Source of the DNA: JBBROS01 sp963752225
GTDB lineage: Bacteria; Pseudomonadota; Alphaproteobacteria; Acetobacterales; Acetobacteraceae
Direction of reading: 5' to 3'
DNA: 64,000 nt
NCBI GenBank assembly: GCA_963752225.1
Contig: CAVVXS010000007.1
Coordinates: 1,798,001-1,862,000, forward strand
The notes beneath the pieces were generated by a model, which saw only the letters and a list, made by a program, of their open reading frames with translations, did not search any database and had not been told where the DNA came from. Within the stretch, counting starts at the first letter, position 1. Each line of letters begins with the position of its first letter. The position numbers and the translations under genes are program-made. This document shows positions 1-10,000 of the stretch, piece after piece.

Positions 1-478
1 GGATGCGGCCGATCGCGAGCATCTGCTGCTCGCCGCCGGACAGTTTAGTGCCCTGGCTGCCGGCCCGCTCCTTCAAGTTCGGGAACAGGGTGTGGATCTC
101 GGCCACCGACATCCCGCCCGGCGCGATCTGCGGCGGCAGCATGAGGTTCTCGGTCACGTTGAGGCTGGCAAAGATGCCGCGCTCCTCCGGGCAGAAGGCG
201 ATGCCGGCCCGCGCCACGCCGTCGGGCGGCATGCGCACGGTTTCCTGGCCGTTGAACCGGATCGAGCCGTCGCGCCGCGGCACCAAGCCCATGATCGACT
301 TCATGGTCGTGGTCTTGCCGGCGCCGTTGCGGCCGAGCAGGGTCACCACCTCGCCTTCCCGCACGTTGAAGTCGACGCCGTGCAGGATGTGGCTTTCGCC
401 GTACCAGGCGTTCAGCCCCTTGATGTCGAGCATCGGCGTCCCCGCCGCCCGCAGCTCCGGCCCAGTTGCGTCAAGCAT
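1..478 (-). CDS. livF: Branched-chain amino acid ABC transporter ATPase LivF (3' end outside window)
   Basis: ATP-hydrolysing subunit of a Liv-type importer, acting at the cytoplasmic face of the inner membrane with LivG. About 159 residues are inside the window. Visible are the Walker A motif GRNGAGKT (residues 49-56) and the ABC signature LSGGEQQ near the window edge; Walker B and the H-loop are cut off. The start at 478 overlaps the livG stop by 8 bases, so translation is probably coupled. An in-frame ATG at 433 is an alternative start that would give a more typical LivF N-terminus. Permeases and binding protein are not in view on this side. Confidence 0.9.
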   Translation of the reverse strand, partial: MLDATGPELRAAGTPMLDIKGLNAWYGESHILHGVDFNVREGEVVTLLGRNGAGKTTTMKSIMGLVPRRDGSIRFNGQETVRMPPDGVARAGIAFCPEERGIFASLNVTENLMLPPQIAPGGMSVAEIHTLFPNLKERAGSQGTKLSGGEQQMLAIGRI

Positions 479-1244
479 GCGTGCCGGCCATTTCGGCGTC
501 CGGCGCGCCGAGATAGGCGGTGACGACGTCGGGATTCTTGCTGACGCTGGCGTAATCGCCTTCCGCGAGGATCTGGCCGCGAGCCAGCACGGTGATGGTG
601 TCGCACAGGCCTTCCACCACCGACAGGTTGTGCTCAACCATCAGGATGGTGCGGCCGGTGCGGATGCGGCGGATCAGCGCGACCACCCGGTCCACGTCCT
701 CGTGCGTCATCCCCGCGGTCGGCTCGTCCAGCAGCAGCATCTCGGGGTCGAGCGCGAGGGTGGTGGCGATCTCGAGCGCCCGCTTGCGGCCGTAGGACAG
801 CAGCGCCGCCGTCGTGTCGTCGTAGCCCTCGAGGCCGACGTCGACCAGCAGCGCCCGGGCGCGGTCGTCGTAGCGGCTCAGCACCGTGTCCGACCGCCAG
901 AAGTCGAACGACGCGCCGCGTTGCCGCTGCAAGGCGAGGCGGACGTTGTCCAGCGCGGTCAGATGCGGGAACACCGCCGAGATCTGGAACGAGCGAACCA
1001 GGCCGAGCCGGGCGACGGAGGCGGGCTTGAGGCCGGTGATGTCCTGCCCCTTGAAGCGGATGGCCCCGCGGGTCGGCGCCAGGAACTTCGTCAGCAGGTT
1101 GAAGCAGGTTGTCTTGCCGGCGCCGTTCGGGCCGATCAAGGCGTGGATGGTGCCGGATCGAACCTTGAGGTTCACATCCTTCACGGCGACAAAGCCACGG
1201 AACTCGCGCGTGAGCCCGGTCGTCTCCAGGATGGTGTCGGTCAC
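471..1244 (-). CDS. livG: Branched-chain amino acid ABC transporter ATPase LivG
   Basis: Second ATPase of the Liv importer, 257 aa, the usual family length. Walker A GPNGAGKT at residues 38-45, a LivG-type signature reading LSYGRKR, Walker B LLLDEPTAG and the switch histidine in VEHNLSVV are all present. GTG at 1244 was chosen because GGGGAGG lies about eight bases upstream; an in-frame ATG at 1277 sits upstream of that ribosome site. It is first in a - strand operon with livF and diverges from the CitE-like gene across a 111-base gap. Substrate specificity cannot be read from the ATPase. Confidence 0.93.
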   Translation of the reverse strand: MTDTILETTGLTREFRGFVAVKDVNLKVRSGTIHALIGPNGAGKTTCFNLLTKFLAPTRGAIRFKGQDITGLKPASVARLGLVRSFQISAVFPHLTALDNVRLALQRQRGASFDFWRSDTVLSRYDDRARALLVDVGLEGYDDTTAALLSYGRKRALEIATTLALDPEMLLLDEPTAGMTHEDVDRVVALIRRIRTGRTILMVEHNLSVVEGLCDTITVLARGQILAEGDYASVSKNPDVVTAYLGAPDAEMAGTHA

Positions 1245-1262
1245 CCCCGGCCCCTCCCCGTT

Positions 1263-1332
1263 GTTATAAGTGCCCATCGCTATGCGCACCCTGCCATGCT
1301 GATTTGCACAACGCCTGCAGGGGCGCAAGATT
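1263..1332. promoter_or_regulatory. Divergent promoter region between livG and the citE-like gene
   Basis: The gap is visibly AT-richer than its surroundings. For the + strand gene, TTGCAC (1304-1309) is followed after 17 bases by AAGATT (1327-1332), a plausible but weak sigma-70-type pair. For livG, TATAAC on the - strand (1263-1268) could be a -10, with no convincing -35. Inference from sequence only. Confidence 0.3.
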
Positions 1333-1355
1333 GTTCCAATAATTTGGTGGATCCG

Positions 1356-2213
1356 ATGCCGTTCAAATTGCGCAACTTGTTGTTCGCGCCGGGCGACAGC
1401 GCCCGGAAGGCGGAAAAGGCGCTGGCCTCGGCGGCCGACGGGGTGATCCTCGATCTCGAGGACAGCGTGGCGCCGGGGCAAAAGGAGGCGGCGCGGCAGA
1501 TGGTCGCGGCGATGCTGCCGGGGCTCGACCGGCCCGGCGTCGTCGTGCGGGTCAACCCGTTGGGCACGCCGCACTACTTGGCCGATCTCGCCGCGGTCGT
1601 GCCCGGACGCCCGGACGCGGTGTTGCTGCCGAAATGCACCGGCCGCGACGACCTCCTCGCACTCGACCATCACCTCGAGGCGCTGGAAGCGGCCGCCGGG
1701 CTGGCGCCGAACAGCGTCGGGGTGATCGCGCTCGTCACCGAGACTGCGGCCTCGACGCTGTCGATGGATTACCGCGGCGCCCCGGTTCGGTTGCAGGCCC
1801 TGTGCTTCGGCGCCGAGGATCTGTCGGCCGATCTCGGCATCGAGCCGCGGGCGGGCGGCGTCTTCACCGCCCCGGTCGCGGCGGCACGCGCCGGGACGGT
1901 GGTGGCGGCCGCGGCGGCCGGGGTGCCGGCGCTCGACACGCCGTGGCCGGACCCACGCGACCCCGCCGGGCTCGCGGTCGAAGCCGAAGCGGCCGCGCGG
2001 GACGGGTTCGCCGGCAAGCTGTGCATCCACCCGGACCAGCTCGAACCGGTGGCGCGGGCGTTCACCCCCGCGCCGGAGCGGGTGCGCTGGGCCGAACGCG
2101 TGCGGGCCGGATTTGCCGAGCGCGCCGACGCCGGCGTGTTCCTGCTGGACGGCAAGATGATCGACCGTCCGCACCTGAAGCTGGCCGAGCGTATCCTGCT
2201 CGCCGCCGGGTGA
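1356..2213 (+). CDS. CoA ester lyase, HpcH/HpaI aldolase/CitE family
   Basis: 285 aa TIM-barrel lyase of the CitE group, expected to cleave or form C-C bonds of CoA thioesters such as malyl- or citramalyl-CoA. Family marks are LLFAPGD near the N-terminus, the metal-binding LEDSV stretch (residues 34-38), TETA in the middle, and FGAEDLSADLG. ATG 1356 gives the canonical N-terminus; the open frame extends far upstream only because GC-rich antisense sequence stays open. It stands alone, divergent from liv genes. The exact acyl-CoA substrate cannot be decided: no citrate lyase alpha or gamma subunit is adjacent, so citrate fermentation is unlikely. Confidence 0.88.
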   Translation: MPFKLRNLLFAPGDSARKAEKALASAADGVILDLEDSVAPGQKEAARQMVAAMLPGLDRPGVVVRVNPLGTPHYLADLAAVVPGRPDAVLLPKCTGRDDLLALDHHLEALEAAAGLAPNSVGVIALVTETAASTLSMDYRGAPVRLQALCFGAEDLSADLGIEPRAGGVFTAPVAAARAGTVVAAAAAGVPALDTPWPDPRDPAGLAVEAEAAARDGFAGKLCIHPDQLEPVARAFTPAPERVRWAERVRAGFAERADAGVFLLDGKMIDRPHLKLAERILLAAG

Positions 2214-2286
2214 AGGCGGGACGCGGGCGGCATGGGATTCGGCGGCACCCCTCGTAGGATGGGCATGGAACCGCCATCTTCCTTGC

Positions 2287-2832
2287 ATGTCTGACGACCA
2301 AACACCCGACGATGAGCTGATCCGCCGGGCTGCCGGCGGCGAGCGCCCCGCTTTCGACGTGCTGGCGGAGAGATACGGCCTGCGCCTGCGCCGGGCGGCG
2401 ATGCGCGTGCTGGACGATGCGGCGGCGGCGGAGGACGTGGCGCAGGACGCGCTGCTGCGCGCCTGGACCAAGGCGGCCAGCTACCGGCCGGAGCAGGCGA
2501 GCGTCGGCACTTGGCTGCACCGGATTGCGGTCAATGCCGCCATCGACCGGGTGCGCGCGGCCCGGCCCAGCAGCGAAATTCCCGAAGACCTGGCCGACGC
2601 CGGCCCCAGCGCGGAGCTCGCCCTTGCCGGACGGCAGCGCCAAGCGCTGCTGCGCGATGCGATCGCCAGCCTGCCGGAGCGGCAGCGCGCGGCGATCGCC
2701 CTGACCTACGGCGAAGGCTGGTCGGGCCAGCGCGCCGCCGATGCTCTGCGGGTATCGGCGCGCGCGCTCGAAGGGTTGCTGCACCGCAGCCGCAAGACCC
2801 TGCGGGCTTACATCGAGGCGCGCGACGCATGA
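2287..2832 (+). CDS. ECF-type RNA polymerase sigma factor
   Basis: 181 aa alternative sigma factor. Sigma region 2 spans roughly residues 10-90, including the EDVAQDALLRAW core-binding segment and GTWLHRIAVNAAIDRVR, and sigma region 4 helix-turn-helix spans about 120-175 (LPERQRAAIALTYGEG onward). Region 3 is absent, as in ECF sigmas. Its stop overlaps the ATG of the next gene (ATGA), a membrane protein, followed by a CnrX-like periplasmic sensor. That is the layout of a sigma/anti-sigma/sensor switch, and it heads the efflux operon up to 13286. No clear Shine-Dalgarno site precedes ATG 2287. Likely target is its own operon (inference). Confidence 0.9.
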   Translation: MSDDQTPDDELIRRAAGGERPAFDVLAERYGLRLRRAAMRVLDDAAAAEDVAQDALLRAWTKAASYRPEQASVGTWLHRIAVNAAIDRVRAARPSSEIPEDLADAGPSAELALAGRQRQALLRDAIASLPERQRAAIALTYGEGWSGQRAADALRVSARALEGLLHRSRKTLRAYIEARDA

Positions 2833-3239
2833 TGGCGATGAGCCCTCGGCTCATCTGGATGACCCCGCGCCGGTTCGCCTGGGCGCTGCGCACCCGCGGC
2901 CCGGAGTTGGCCGGCTGGCCGGCCGCCGAGCGGGCGGCGGCGATGGGCTTGCTGCGACGCAATGCCGCCGCGCGCGAGATGCTGGCCGAGGCGCTGGCCG
3001 GCGAGGACGCGCCGTCCCCCGACCCGATCACCCTGTCCCGCATAACCTGCCCAGTGCAGCGGGCCTTGGCACCGCTGACCCCGCTGATGCGCGGTCTGCG
3101 CTGGGGTGCGATCGTGGCGTGCCTGGCCGCCGGGCTGTATCTCGGGCTGGCGACGGTGGACGCCGACGCGGTGACCGATCTGTTCCCGGCGCTGCATCCC
3201 TCAACCCCCGCGACGGTGCTGGCAGCGCTCGACCAGTGA
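2829..3239 (+). CDS. Single-helix membrane protein, candidate anti-sigma factor
   Basis: 136 aa, no recognised named family. The first 85 residues are soluble and charged, with a run of Ala/Arg helices; one hydrophobic segment follows (about 93-112, GAIVACLAAGLYLGLA) and then a short periplasmic tail. That is the topology of small anti-sigma factors such as CnrY: cytoplasmic sigma-binding part, one membrane span, short outside tail. Translationally coupled to the sigma gene by a 4-base overlap, and seven bases precede the next gene. The anti-sigma role is inferred from topology and position; a zinc-binding anti-sigma HxxxCxxC motif is not present. Confidence 0.6.
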   Translation: MMAMSPRLIWMTPRRFAWALRTRGPELAGWPAAERAAAMGLLRRNAAAREMLAEALAGEDAPSPDPITLSRITCPVQRALAPLTPLMRGLRWGAIVACLAAGLYLGLATVDADAVTDLFPALHPSTPATVLAALDQ

Positions 3240-3246
3240 CTGCGTC

Positions 3247-3693
3247 ATGATCGTTCGTTTGCTGGAGCCTTGGCGGACACGGCTGCTTTGGCTGTCGCTT
3301 GGGCTCAACGTGTTCGCGGCGGCGCTGCTCGCGGCGCCCATGCTGCATCCGCGGCCAACGCCGGGGCCGCCCTCGTTCAACCGGGCCGTGGCCCGCATGT
3401 CGCACGACCTGCCGCCGGACGACGCCCAGGTGTTCCGCGAAGCGATGACGCGAGAGCAGCCCTGGTACGAGCTCGGCCGGCAACGGCTCGACGAGGCGCG
3501 CGAGCAAGTGGCCAAGACCGTCGTGCAGGAGCCGTTCGACCCGGCTGCGACCCAGCTCGCGCTGCAGGGCATGCAGGATCGCATGCGCGAAGGGGCCGCG
3601 CGGTTCGACGAGAGCCTGGTGCTGGCGCTGTCGCGCTTGTCACCGGAGGGCCGGGTCCGGCTTGCCGAAAGCCTGCGCCGGCGGCGGCCATGA
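3247..3693 (+). CDS. CnrX/ZraP-like periplasmic sensor protein
   Basis: 148 aa with an N-terminal membrane anchor (about residues 13-31) and a periplasmic all-helical domain resembling the metal-resistance family that includes CnrX, NccX and ZraP. The sequence around MSHDLPPDDAQVFREAM is typical of this group. Only two histidines are present, H34 and H53, and none lies in the C-terminal half, so the classical CnrX nickel/cobalt ligand set is not obvious; it may sense another metal or envelope stress. It lies between the candidate anti-sigma gene and the efflux genes, and its stop overlaps the start of the outer-membrane factor (ATGA). Confidence 0.75.
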   Translation: MIVRLLEPWRTRLLWLSLGLNVFAAALLAAPMLHPRPTPGPPSFNRAVARMSHDLPPDDAQVFREAMTREQPWYELGRQRLDEAREQVAKTVVQEPFDPAATQLALQGMQDRMREGAARFDESLVLALSRLSPEGRVRLAESLRRRRP

Positions 3694-5123
3694 TCCGGCG
3701 CGCATGGCGGGCTGGGGCGACGGCGCTGGCCGTGAGCAGCCTCGCCGGGTGCAGCCTGGGGCCGGCCTACCAGCGCCCGGCGCTCGACCTGCCGGCCGCG
3801 TTCCAGGCGAGCCCGGCCGGTGCCGCGGCGGCCTGGCCGGCCGAGGAATGGTGGCGCAACTTCCGCTCGCCCGACCTTGACGGGCTCATCGAACGGGCAC
3901 GCGCCTACAACACCGATCTGGTCGCAGCCGCGGCGCGGGTGATCCAGGCCGATGCGCAGGTGCGGATCAGCGGCGCCCCGCTGCTGCCGAGCCTGACCGG
4001 GACCGGCGACTTCAACTACCAGCGCACCGGCACCGGCAGCCGCTCGACGACGTCGTTCGCGCCCTCCGGCGGCTCCCGCTACTTCGACAGCCGGCAGTAC
4101 AGCCTGGGGCTGCAGGTCAGCTACGACGTGGATTTCTGGGGCCGCAACCGGGCAGCGCTCCAGTCTGCCCAGGCGACGGCGCTGGCGACCCGGTTCGACC
4201 AGGAAACGGTGGCGCTGTCGGTCGTGACCTCGGTCGCGCTGACCTACTTCCAGATGCTGGCGGCGCAAGACCGGTTGCGGGTGGCCGAGCGTAACCTGGC
4301 CGACGCCACCCGGATCCTGGGCGCCTACCAGGCGCGGCTCGGCGCCGGCACCGCCAACGCGCTCGACGTGTCGCAGCAGGAAGCGCTGGTCGCGAGCCAG
4401 CGGGCGCTGATCCCCAACTTCCGCAACTCGATCGAGCAGCAGCGGATCGGCCTCGGCATCCTGCTCGGCACGCCGCCGGAGCGGGTCAACCCGCCGGCCG
4501 GGTCGCTGGACAAGCTGCCGCTGCCGGAGGTGGCGCCGGGGCTGCCGAGCGACCTGCTGCTGCGGCGGCCGGACGTCGCCTCCGCCGAAGCGTCGCTGGT
4601 GGCCGCCAACGCCAACATCCGCGCCGCCCGCGCCGCCTTCTTTCCCTCGGTCACGCTGACGGGACAGGCGGGGCTCACCAGCGCCGCGCTCAGCGCACTG
4701 ACCGGGCCGGGGACGCTGCTGCTGCAGCTTGCGTCGGCGCTGACCCAGCCCATCTTCGATAACGGACTGCGCCGCGGGCAGCTGGAACAAGCCAAGGGCC
4801 GGTCGTTGGAACTGGCCGCCGATTACGGACGCGCCATCCTGCAGAGCTTCACCGACACAGAGCAGTCGCTGACCGCCCTGCGTTACGCGACCGAGCAGGA
4901 AAAGCTGGAACGCGAGGCGGTGCGCGTGGCCCAGCGCTCGGCCGACATCGCCAACGCGCAATTGCAAGCCGGAACGATCGACATCATCACCTCGTTGAAC
5001 ACACAAGCGACATTGTTCAGTGACCTGGATACGTTGACCCAGGTCAGGCTCGCCCGGTTCCAGGCCCTGGTGAACCTCTACAAGGCGCTGGGCGGTGGAT
5101 TCCAGGTAGGACCGGCACGATGA
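3690..5123 (+). CDS. Outer-membrane efflux lipoprotein, NodT/OprM family
   Basis: 477 aa TolC-like channel that would let the pump reach the outside. The lipoprotein signal peptide ends in the lipobox LAGC with acylated Cys21. Two OEP repeats follow; the segment WWRNFRSPDLDGLIERA and the mid-protein LLLRRPDVASAEASLVAANANIRAARAAFFP region (quoted here only as LLLRRPDVA...AAFFPS) are hallmarks of the NodT group. Length is normal. Start and stop overlap neighbouring genes by four bases on both sides, so it is translated with the sensor and the fusion protein as one unit. Confidence 0.93.
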   Translation: MIRRAWRAGATALAVSSLAGCSLGPAYQRPALDLPAAFQASPAGAAAAWPAEEWWRNFRSPDLDGLIERARAYNTDLVAAAARVIQADAQVRISGAPLLPSLTGTGDFNYQRTGTGSRSTTSFAPSGGSRYFDSRQYSLGLQVSYDVDFWGRNRAALQSAQATALATRFDQETVALSVVTSVALTYFQMLAAQDRLRVAERNLADATRILGAYQARLGAGTANALDVSQQEALVASQRALIPNFRNSIEQQRIGLGILLGTPPERVNPPAGSLDKLPLPEVAPGLPSDLLLRRPDVASAEASLVAANANIRAARAAFFPSVTLTGQAGLTSAALSALTGPGTLLLQLASALTQPIFDNGLRRGQLEQAKGRSLELAADYGRAILQSFTDTEQSLTALRYATEQEKLEREAVRVAQRSADIANAQLQAGTIDIITSLNTQATLFSDLDTLTQVRLARFQALVNLYKALGGGFQVGPAR

Positions 5124-6373
5124 AGCGGCTGTTGCTTGTGTTGATGCTGCTGGGCGTGGCCGGGGGCGCCGGGTATTGGTGGTTTGAACACCACGCCGCG
5201 ACGTCCACCGAGGAGGCGAGCGCTTCCGGCCGCACAGGCCGCGGCGCCGGCGGACGGCGCGGGCGCGGCGGCACCGACCCGGACACGCCCGTGCCGGTGG
5301 CCGCCGCCAAGGCCGAGACCCGGGACGTGCCGATCTATCTCGACGGGCTCGGCACGGTGCAGGCGTTCAATCTCGTGAGCGTCAAGGCGATGATCGACGG
5401 TCCGCTGGTCGAGGTGCGGTTCCGCGAGGGCCAGGACGTCAAGGCCGGCGATGTGCTCGCGCGCATCGACCCGCGCCCCTACCAGGCGAGCCTCGACAGT
5501 GCCACCGCCAAGAAGCAGCAGGACGAGGCGACGCTCGCCAACAACAAGCTCGACCTCGCCCGGTACCAGAAGTTATCGGCCAGCCTCGGGAGCAGCCAGC
5601 AGCAGCTCGACACCGCGCGCACCACGGTCGCGACCCAGGAAGCGATCGTGCGCGGCGATCAGGCGCAGATCGACACCGCCCGCACCCAGCTCAGCTACAC
5701 CACGGTCACCGCGCCGTTCGACGGCCGCATCGGCATCCGCCAGGTGGACGTCGGCAACATCGTGCACGCCAGCGACGCGACGCCGATCACGGTGCTGACG
5801 CAGCTGCAGCCGATCTCGGTGGTGTTCACCTTGCCGCAGCAATCGCTCGGCCCGGTGACGGCGGCGATGGCGGAAGGCCCGCCCGAGGTGCTGGCGCTGG
5901 CCGGCGGCGGTGGCGGCCGGGTGTTGGACCGTGGCCAGGTGGCGGTGCTGGACAACCAGGTCGACGCCGCCACCGGCACCATCAAGCTGAAAGCCACCTT
6001 CCCCAACCGTGATCTCAAATTATGGCCCGGCGGTTTCGTCAACGTCCGCCTGCTGGTCGAGACCCAGCGCGGCGTCACCACGGTGCCAGCCGCCGCCGTG
6101 CAGCGGGGGCCACGCGGCACCTACGTGTTCGTGGTCAACGCCGACAACACGGTCAAGCGGCAGCCGATCAAGGTCGGGCACGAGGACGAGGCGCTGAGCG
6201 TCGTGCTGTCCGGCCTGCTGCCGGGCGACAACGTCGTGATTGATGGTGCGCAGCGGCTGAACGACAATTCCAAGGTCGCGGTGGCGGGCCCGGACGGCAA
6301 TGCGCCGGACGCGGCGCCGCGCGAGCGCAGCGCGCCGGGCACGGCGCAGCGGCGGCTGCGCACGGCTGGCTGA
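5120..6373 (+). CDS. RND efflux membrane-fusion (periplasmic adaptor) protein, MdtA-like
   Basis: 417 aa adaptor bridging inner-membrane RND pump and outer-membrane channel. An N-terminal hydrophobic anchor (residues 4-22) is followed by a Gly/Arg-rich linker, the lipoyl half-motif ending VLARIDPRPYQ, an alpha-hairpin, and the beta-barrel stretch TVTAPFDGRIGIRQVDVGN. PGGFVNVRLLVE near the C-terminus is typical of MdtA. ATG 5120 overlaps the upstream stop. A 19-base gap leads to the GST gene. Cargo is not readable from the adaptor. Confidence 0.92.
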   Translation: MKRLLLVLMLLGVAGGAGYWWFEHHAATSTEEASASGRTGRGAGGRRGRGGTDPDTPVPVAAAKAETRDVPIYLDGLGTVQAFNLVSVKAMIDGPLVEVRFREGQDVKAGDVLARIDPRPYQASLDSATAKKQQDEATLANNKLDLARYQKLSASLGSSQQQLDTARTTVATQEAIVRGDQAQIDTARTQLSYTTVTAPFDGRIGIRQVDVGNIVHASDATPITVLTQLQPISVVFTLPQQSLGPVTAAMAEGPPEVLALAGGGGGRVLDRGQVAVLDNQVDAATGTIKLKATFPNRDLKLWPGGFVNVRLLVETQRGVTTVPAAAVQRGPRGTYVFVVNADNTVKRQPIKVGHEDEALSVVLSGLLPGDNVVIDGAQRLNDNSKVAVAGPDGNAPDAAPRERSAPGTAQRRLRTAG

Positions 6374-6392
6374 ACCCGAACGGAGGCGCATC

Positions 6393-7031
6393 ATGGACCG
6401 ACCGACGCTCACCCTGTTCCACTCGCCGCGGACACGCTCGACCGGCATCCGCGTGCTGTTGGAGGAGCTGGGCGCGCCTTACGAGCTGCACGTGCTGAAC
6501 CGCAAGGCATCGGACCAGCAGGCCGGGCAGTATCGGGCGGTCAACCCGATGGGCAAGGTCCCGGCCGTGCGTTACGGCGACGCCGTCGTCACCGAGCAGG
6601 TGGCGCTGACGATCTTCCTGGCCGACCTGTTCCCGGCCGCCGGCCTCGCGCCCGCGGCCGACGACCCGTTGCGTGGCCCGTATCTGCGCTGGATCGCCTT
6701 CTACGGATCGTGCTTCGAGCCGGCCGTGGTCGATCGCGCGATGCAGCGCGAGCCGGGTCCGCATGCGATGTCGCCGTACGGCACGTATGACGAGGTGATG
6801 GACGCGCTCGACGGACAGCTTGCGCCCGGCCCGTGGCTGCTCGGCGAGCGGTTTACCGCCGCCGACGTGCTGTGGGGCATGGGGCTGAGCTGGACCATGG
6901 CGTTCAAGGTGGCGCCGGAGCGGCCCGCCTTCGTGGCGTTGGCCGACCGGTTCAAGGCGCGCCCGGCGTATCAGCGCGTGACCGCCTGGGACGCGGATCT
7001 GGCGGCGCAGCAGGAGGCCAAGACCGGGTGA
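6393..7031 (+). CDS. Glutathione S-transferase family protein
   Basis: 212 aa. The N-terminal thioredoxin-like domain starts TLTLFHSPRTRSTG and carries the NPMGKVPAV segment with its cis-proline and a glutathione-contacting position after VVTEQVAL; the all-helical C-terminal domain contains FTAADVLWG. ATG 6393 has GGAGG upstream. It sits inside the efflux operon, and its stop overlaps the GTG of the first RND pump. A conjugating enzyme co-translated with a pump suggests electrophile or xenobiotic handling (inference). Confidence 0.9.
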   Translation: MDRPTLTLFHSPRTRSTGIRVLLEELGAPYELHVLNRKASDQQAGQYRAVNPMGKVPAVRYGDAVVTEQVALTIFLADLFPAAGLAPAADDPLRGPYLRWIAFYGSCFEPAVVDRAMQREPGPHAMSPYGTYDEVMDALDGQLAPGPWLLGERFTAADVLWGMGLSWTMAFKVAPERPAFVALADRFKARPAYQRVTAWDADLAAQQEAKTG

Positions 7032-10000
7032 ACATCTCCGCCCCCTTCATCGCGCGGCCGATCGCGACCTGGCTGCTGGCGATCGCCGTCGTGCTGACGG
7101 GGGCGCTCGGCTACAACGCGCTGCCAGTCTCGGCCCTGCCGACGGTGGATTTCCCGACGATCCAGGTGACGACGTCGCTGCCGGGCGCCGGGCCGGACAC
7201 CGTTGCGACCCTGATCACCGCCTCGCTCGAGCGGCAGTTCGGCCAGATCACCGGCCTGGCCGCCATGACCAGCACCAGCAGTGAGGGCACCAGCCAAATC
7301 ACGCTGCAGTTCAACCTGAGCCGCAAGATGGACTCTGCGGCGCAGGACGTGCAGGCGGCGATCAACGCGGCCGCCGGCACCTTACCGCCCACCCTGCCCT
7401 ACCCGCCGGTTTATGCGAAGGTGAACCCGGCCGATGCACCGATCCTGTCGCTCGCGCTGACCTCGGACGCCATCACCATCGACCGGGTCAGCGACGCCGC
7501 CGACACCTTGCTGCAGCCGAAGCTCAGCCAGATCGACGGCGTCGGCAAGGTGACGGTGCAAGGCGGCCAGCGCCCGGCGGTGAGGGTGCGGCTCGACCCG
7601 GCCCGCGTCGCCGCCTACAGCCTCAGCCTCGAGGACGTGCGCAACGCGGTCGCGGCCGCCAACGTGAACGGCGCCAAGGGCGGCTTCGACGGGCCGCGCC
7701 AGGCCTATGCGCTCGGCGCCAACGACCAGCTGCTGACTCCGGACGCCTACAAGACTCTGGTGATCGCCTATCGAAATGGCGCGCCAGTCAGAATAAACGA
7801 CATCGGCAGCGTGGTGGGCGGGGTCGAGAACGACCGGGTGTCCGGCTGGTTCAACGGCCGGCAAGCAGTGGTGCTCGACATCCAGCGCCAGCCCGGCGCC
7901 AACATCGTCAGCACCGTCGCCGCCATCAAGGAGGCGCTGCCGGCGCTGCAGCGGGCGATCCCGGCGGCGATCCGCATGGAGGTGGTGACCGACCGCACCG
8001 AAACCATCCGCGCCTCGGTGCGCGACGTGGAGCTCACCCTTGCCCTCTCGATCGGGTTGGTGGTGTTCGTCATCTACCTGTTCCTCCGCAGCGCCCGCGC
8101 GACACTCATCCCCGCCGTGGCGCTGCCCTTGTCGCTGGTCGGCACCTTCGGGGTGATGGCGCTGCTGGGCTACAGCCTCGACAACCTCAGCCTGATGGCG
8201 CTGACGGTCGCGACCGGCTTCGTGGTGGACGACGCCATCGTCATGATCGAGAACGTGGTTCGCTACATCGAGCAAGGCGTGCGCCCGCTCGAGGCCGCCT
8301 ATCGGGGTGCGGCGCAGATCGGCTTCACGATCGTCTCGCTGACCATCAGCCTGATCGCCGTGTTCATCCCGCTGCTGTTCATGACCGGCGTGGTCGGGCG
8401 GCTGTTCAACGAGTTCGCGGTCGTGCTGAGCACCTCGGTGATCGTGTCGGCGCTGGTGTCGCTGACGCTGACGCCGATGATGTGCGGCCGCTTGCTGCGC
8501 GCGAACCCGAAGCCGAGCGTGCTCACCGCCTGGTTCGAACACGGCTTCCAATGGTCCGCGCGCGCCTATGCCCGCACGCTGCGGGTCGCCCTGCGCTTCC
8601 AAGGCGTGACGCTGCTGATCGCGGTGGCGACCTTGGCCGGCACCGTCGTGCTCTACGTCGTGATCCCCAAGGGTTTCCTGCCGCTGCAGGACACCGGCGT
8701 CATCATCGCCGTCACCGAGGCGGCGCAAAGCACCTCCATCCCGCGCATGCGCACCATGCAGACCGAGATGGCCGAGATCGCCCGCAAGGACCCGGCGGTC
8801 GCCGGCGTCGCAAGCTTCGTCGGCGCCGGCGCCATCAACGCGACCCCCAACACCGGGCGGCTGACGATCGCGCTGAAGCCGAAATCCGAACGCGACGCGG
8901 CGCCGGTGGTGATCGCCCGCCTGCAGGGGGCACTGGGCCGCCTGCCCGGGATGTCGGTGTTCATGCAGCCGGTGCAGGACATCCAGATCGGCACCCGCAT
9001 CAGCCGCACGCAATACCAGTACACGCTGATGGACACCGACGCGCAGGAGCTCGCGACCTGGGCGCCGCGGCTGCTGGCCAAGCTGCGCACCATGCCCGAC
9101 CTGGTGGATGTCACCACGGACCAGCAAACGGACGGGTTCGCGACCAGGGTGCAGGTGGACCGGGACGCGGCGATGCGGCTCGGCGTCTCGATGCAATCGG
9201 TGCAGGACACGCTGTACGACGCCTTCGGGCAGCGCCAGATCAGCACCATCTTCAGCCAGTCGAACCAGTATCGCGTGGTGCTGGAAGCCAACCCCGACTG
9301 GCAGGCCGACCCGCAATCGCTGCTGCGCTTGCGCGTCCCGGCCACCAACGCCAACGCCGTCGCCAGCGGCAGCAACGCCAACGGCACCGTGACGGCGGCC
9401 AGCACTGCCAACCCGACGCCGCAGGTGCCGCTGTCGGCCATCGCCTCCATCGTGCGCGAGACCGCGCCGCTGGCCGTCACCCACCAGTCGCAGTTCCCGT
9501 CCATCACAATCAGCTTCAACCTCGGACCCGGCGCCAGCCTCAGCCATGCGGTGGACCAGGTCGCGGAGGCCGAGGCGTCGATTGGGATGCCGCCTACCAT
9601 CGTCGGCAGCTATTCCGGCGACGCCGCCGAGTTCCAGACGAGCCTCGCTTCCGAGCCCTGGCTGATCCTGGCCGCCGTGGTGGTGATCTACATCGTGCTG
9701 GGCGTTCTGTACGAGAGCACGATCCACCCGGTGACGATCCTGTCCACCCTGCCATCGGCCGGCATCGGCGCGCTGCTGGCCTTGATGCTGGCCGGGCAGG
9801 ATCTCAGCCTGGTGGCGCTGGTCGGCATTGTTCTCCTCATGGGCATCGTCAAGAAGAACGCCATCATCCTGATCGACTTCGCGCTCGAGGCGGAACGGCT
9901 GCACGGCGCCACCCCGCTCGAGGCCATCGTCGAGGCCTGCGCGCTGCGCTACCGGCCGATCATGATGACCACGGCGGCCGCCCTGCTCGGCGCGCTGCCG

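Noticed and set aside
2267..2292. Possible ECF-type autoregulatory promoter (GGAACC, 16 bases, GTC)
   Set aside because: The -10 would fall inside the coding start of the sigma gene and the transcript would begin after ATG 2287; spacing and motif are too weak to call.
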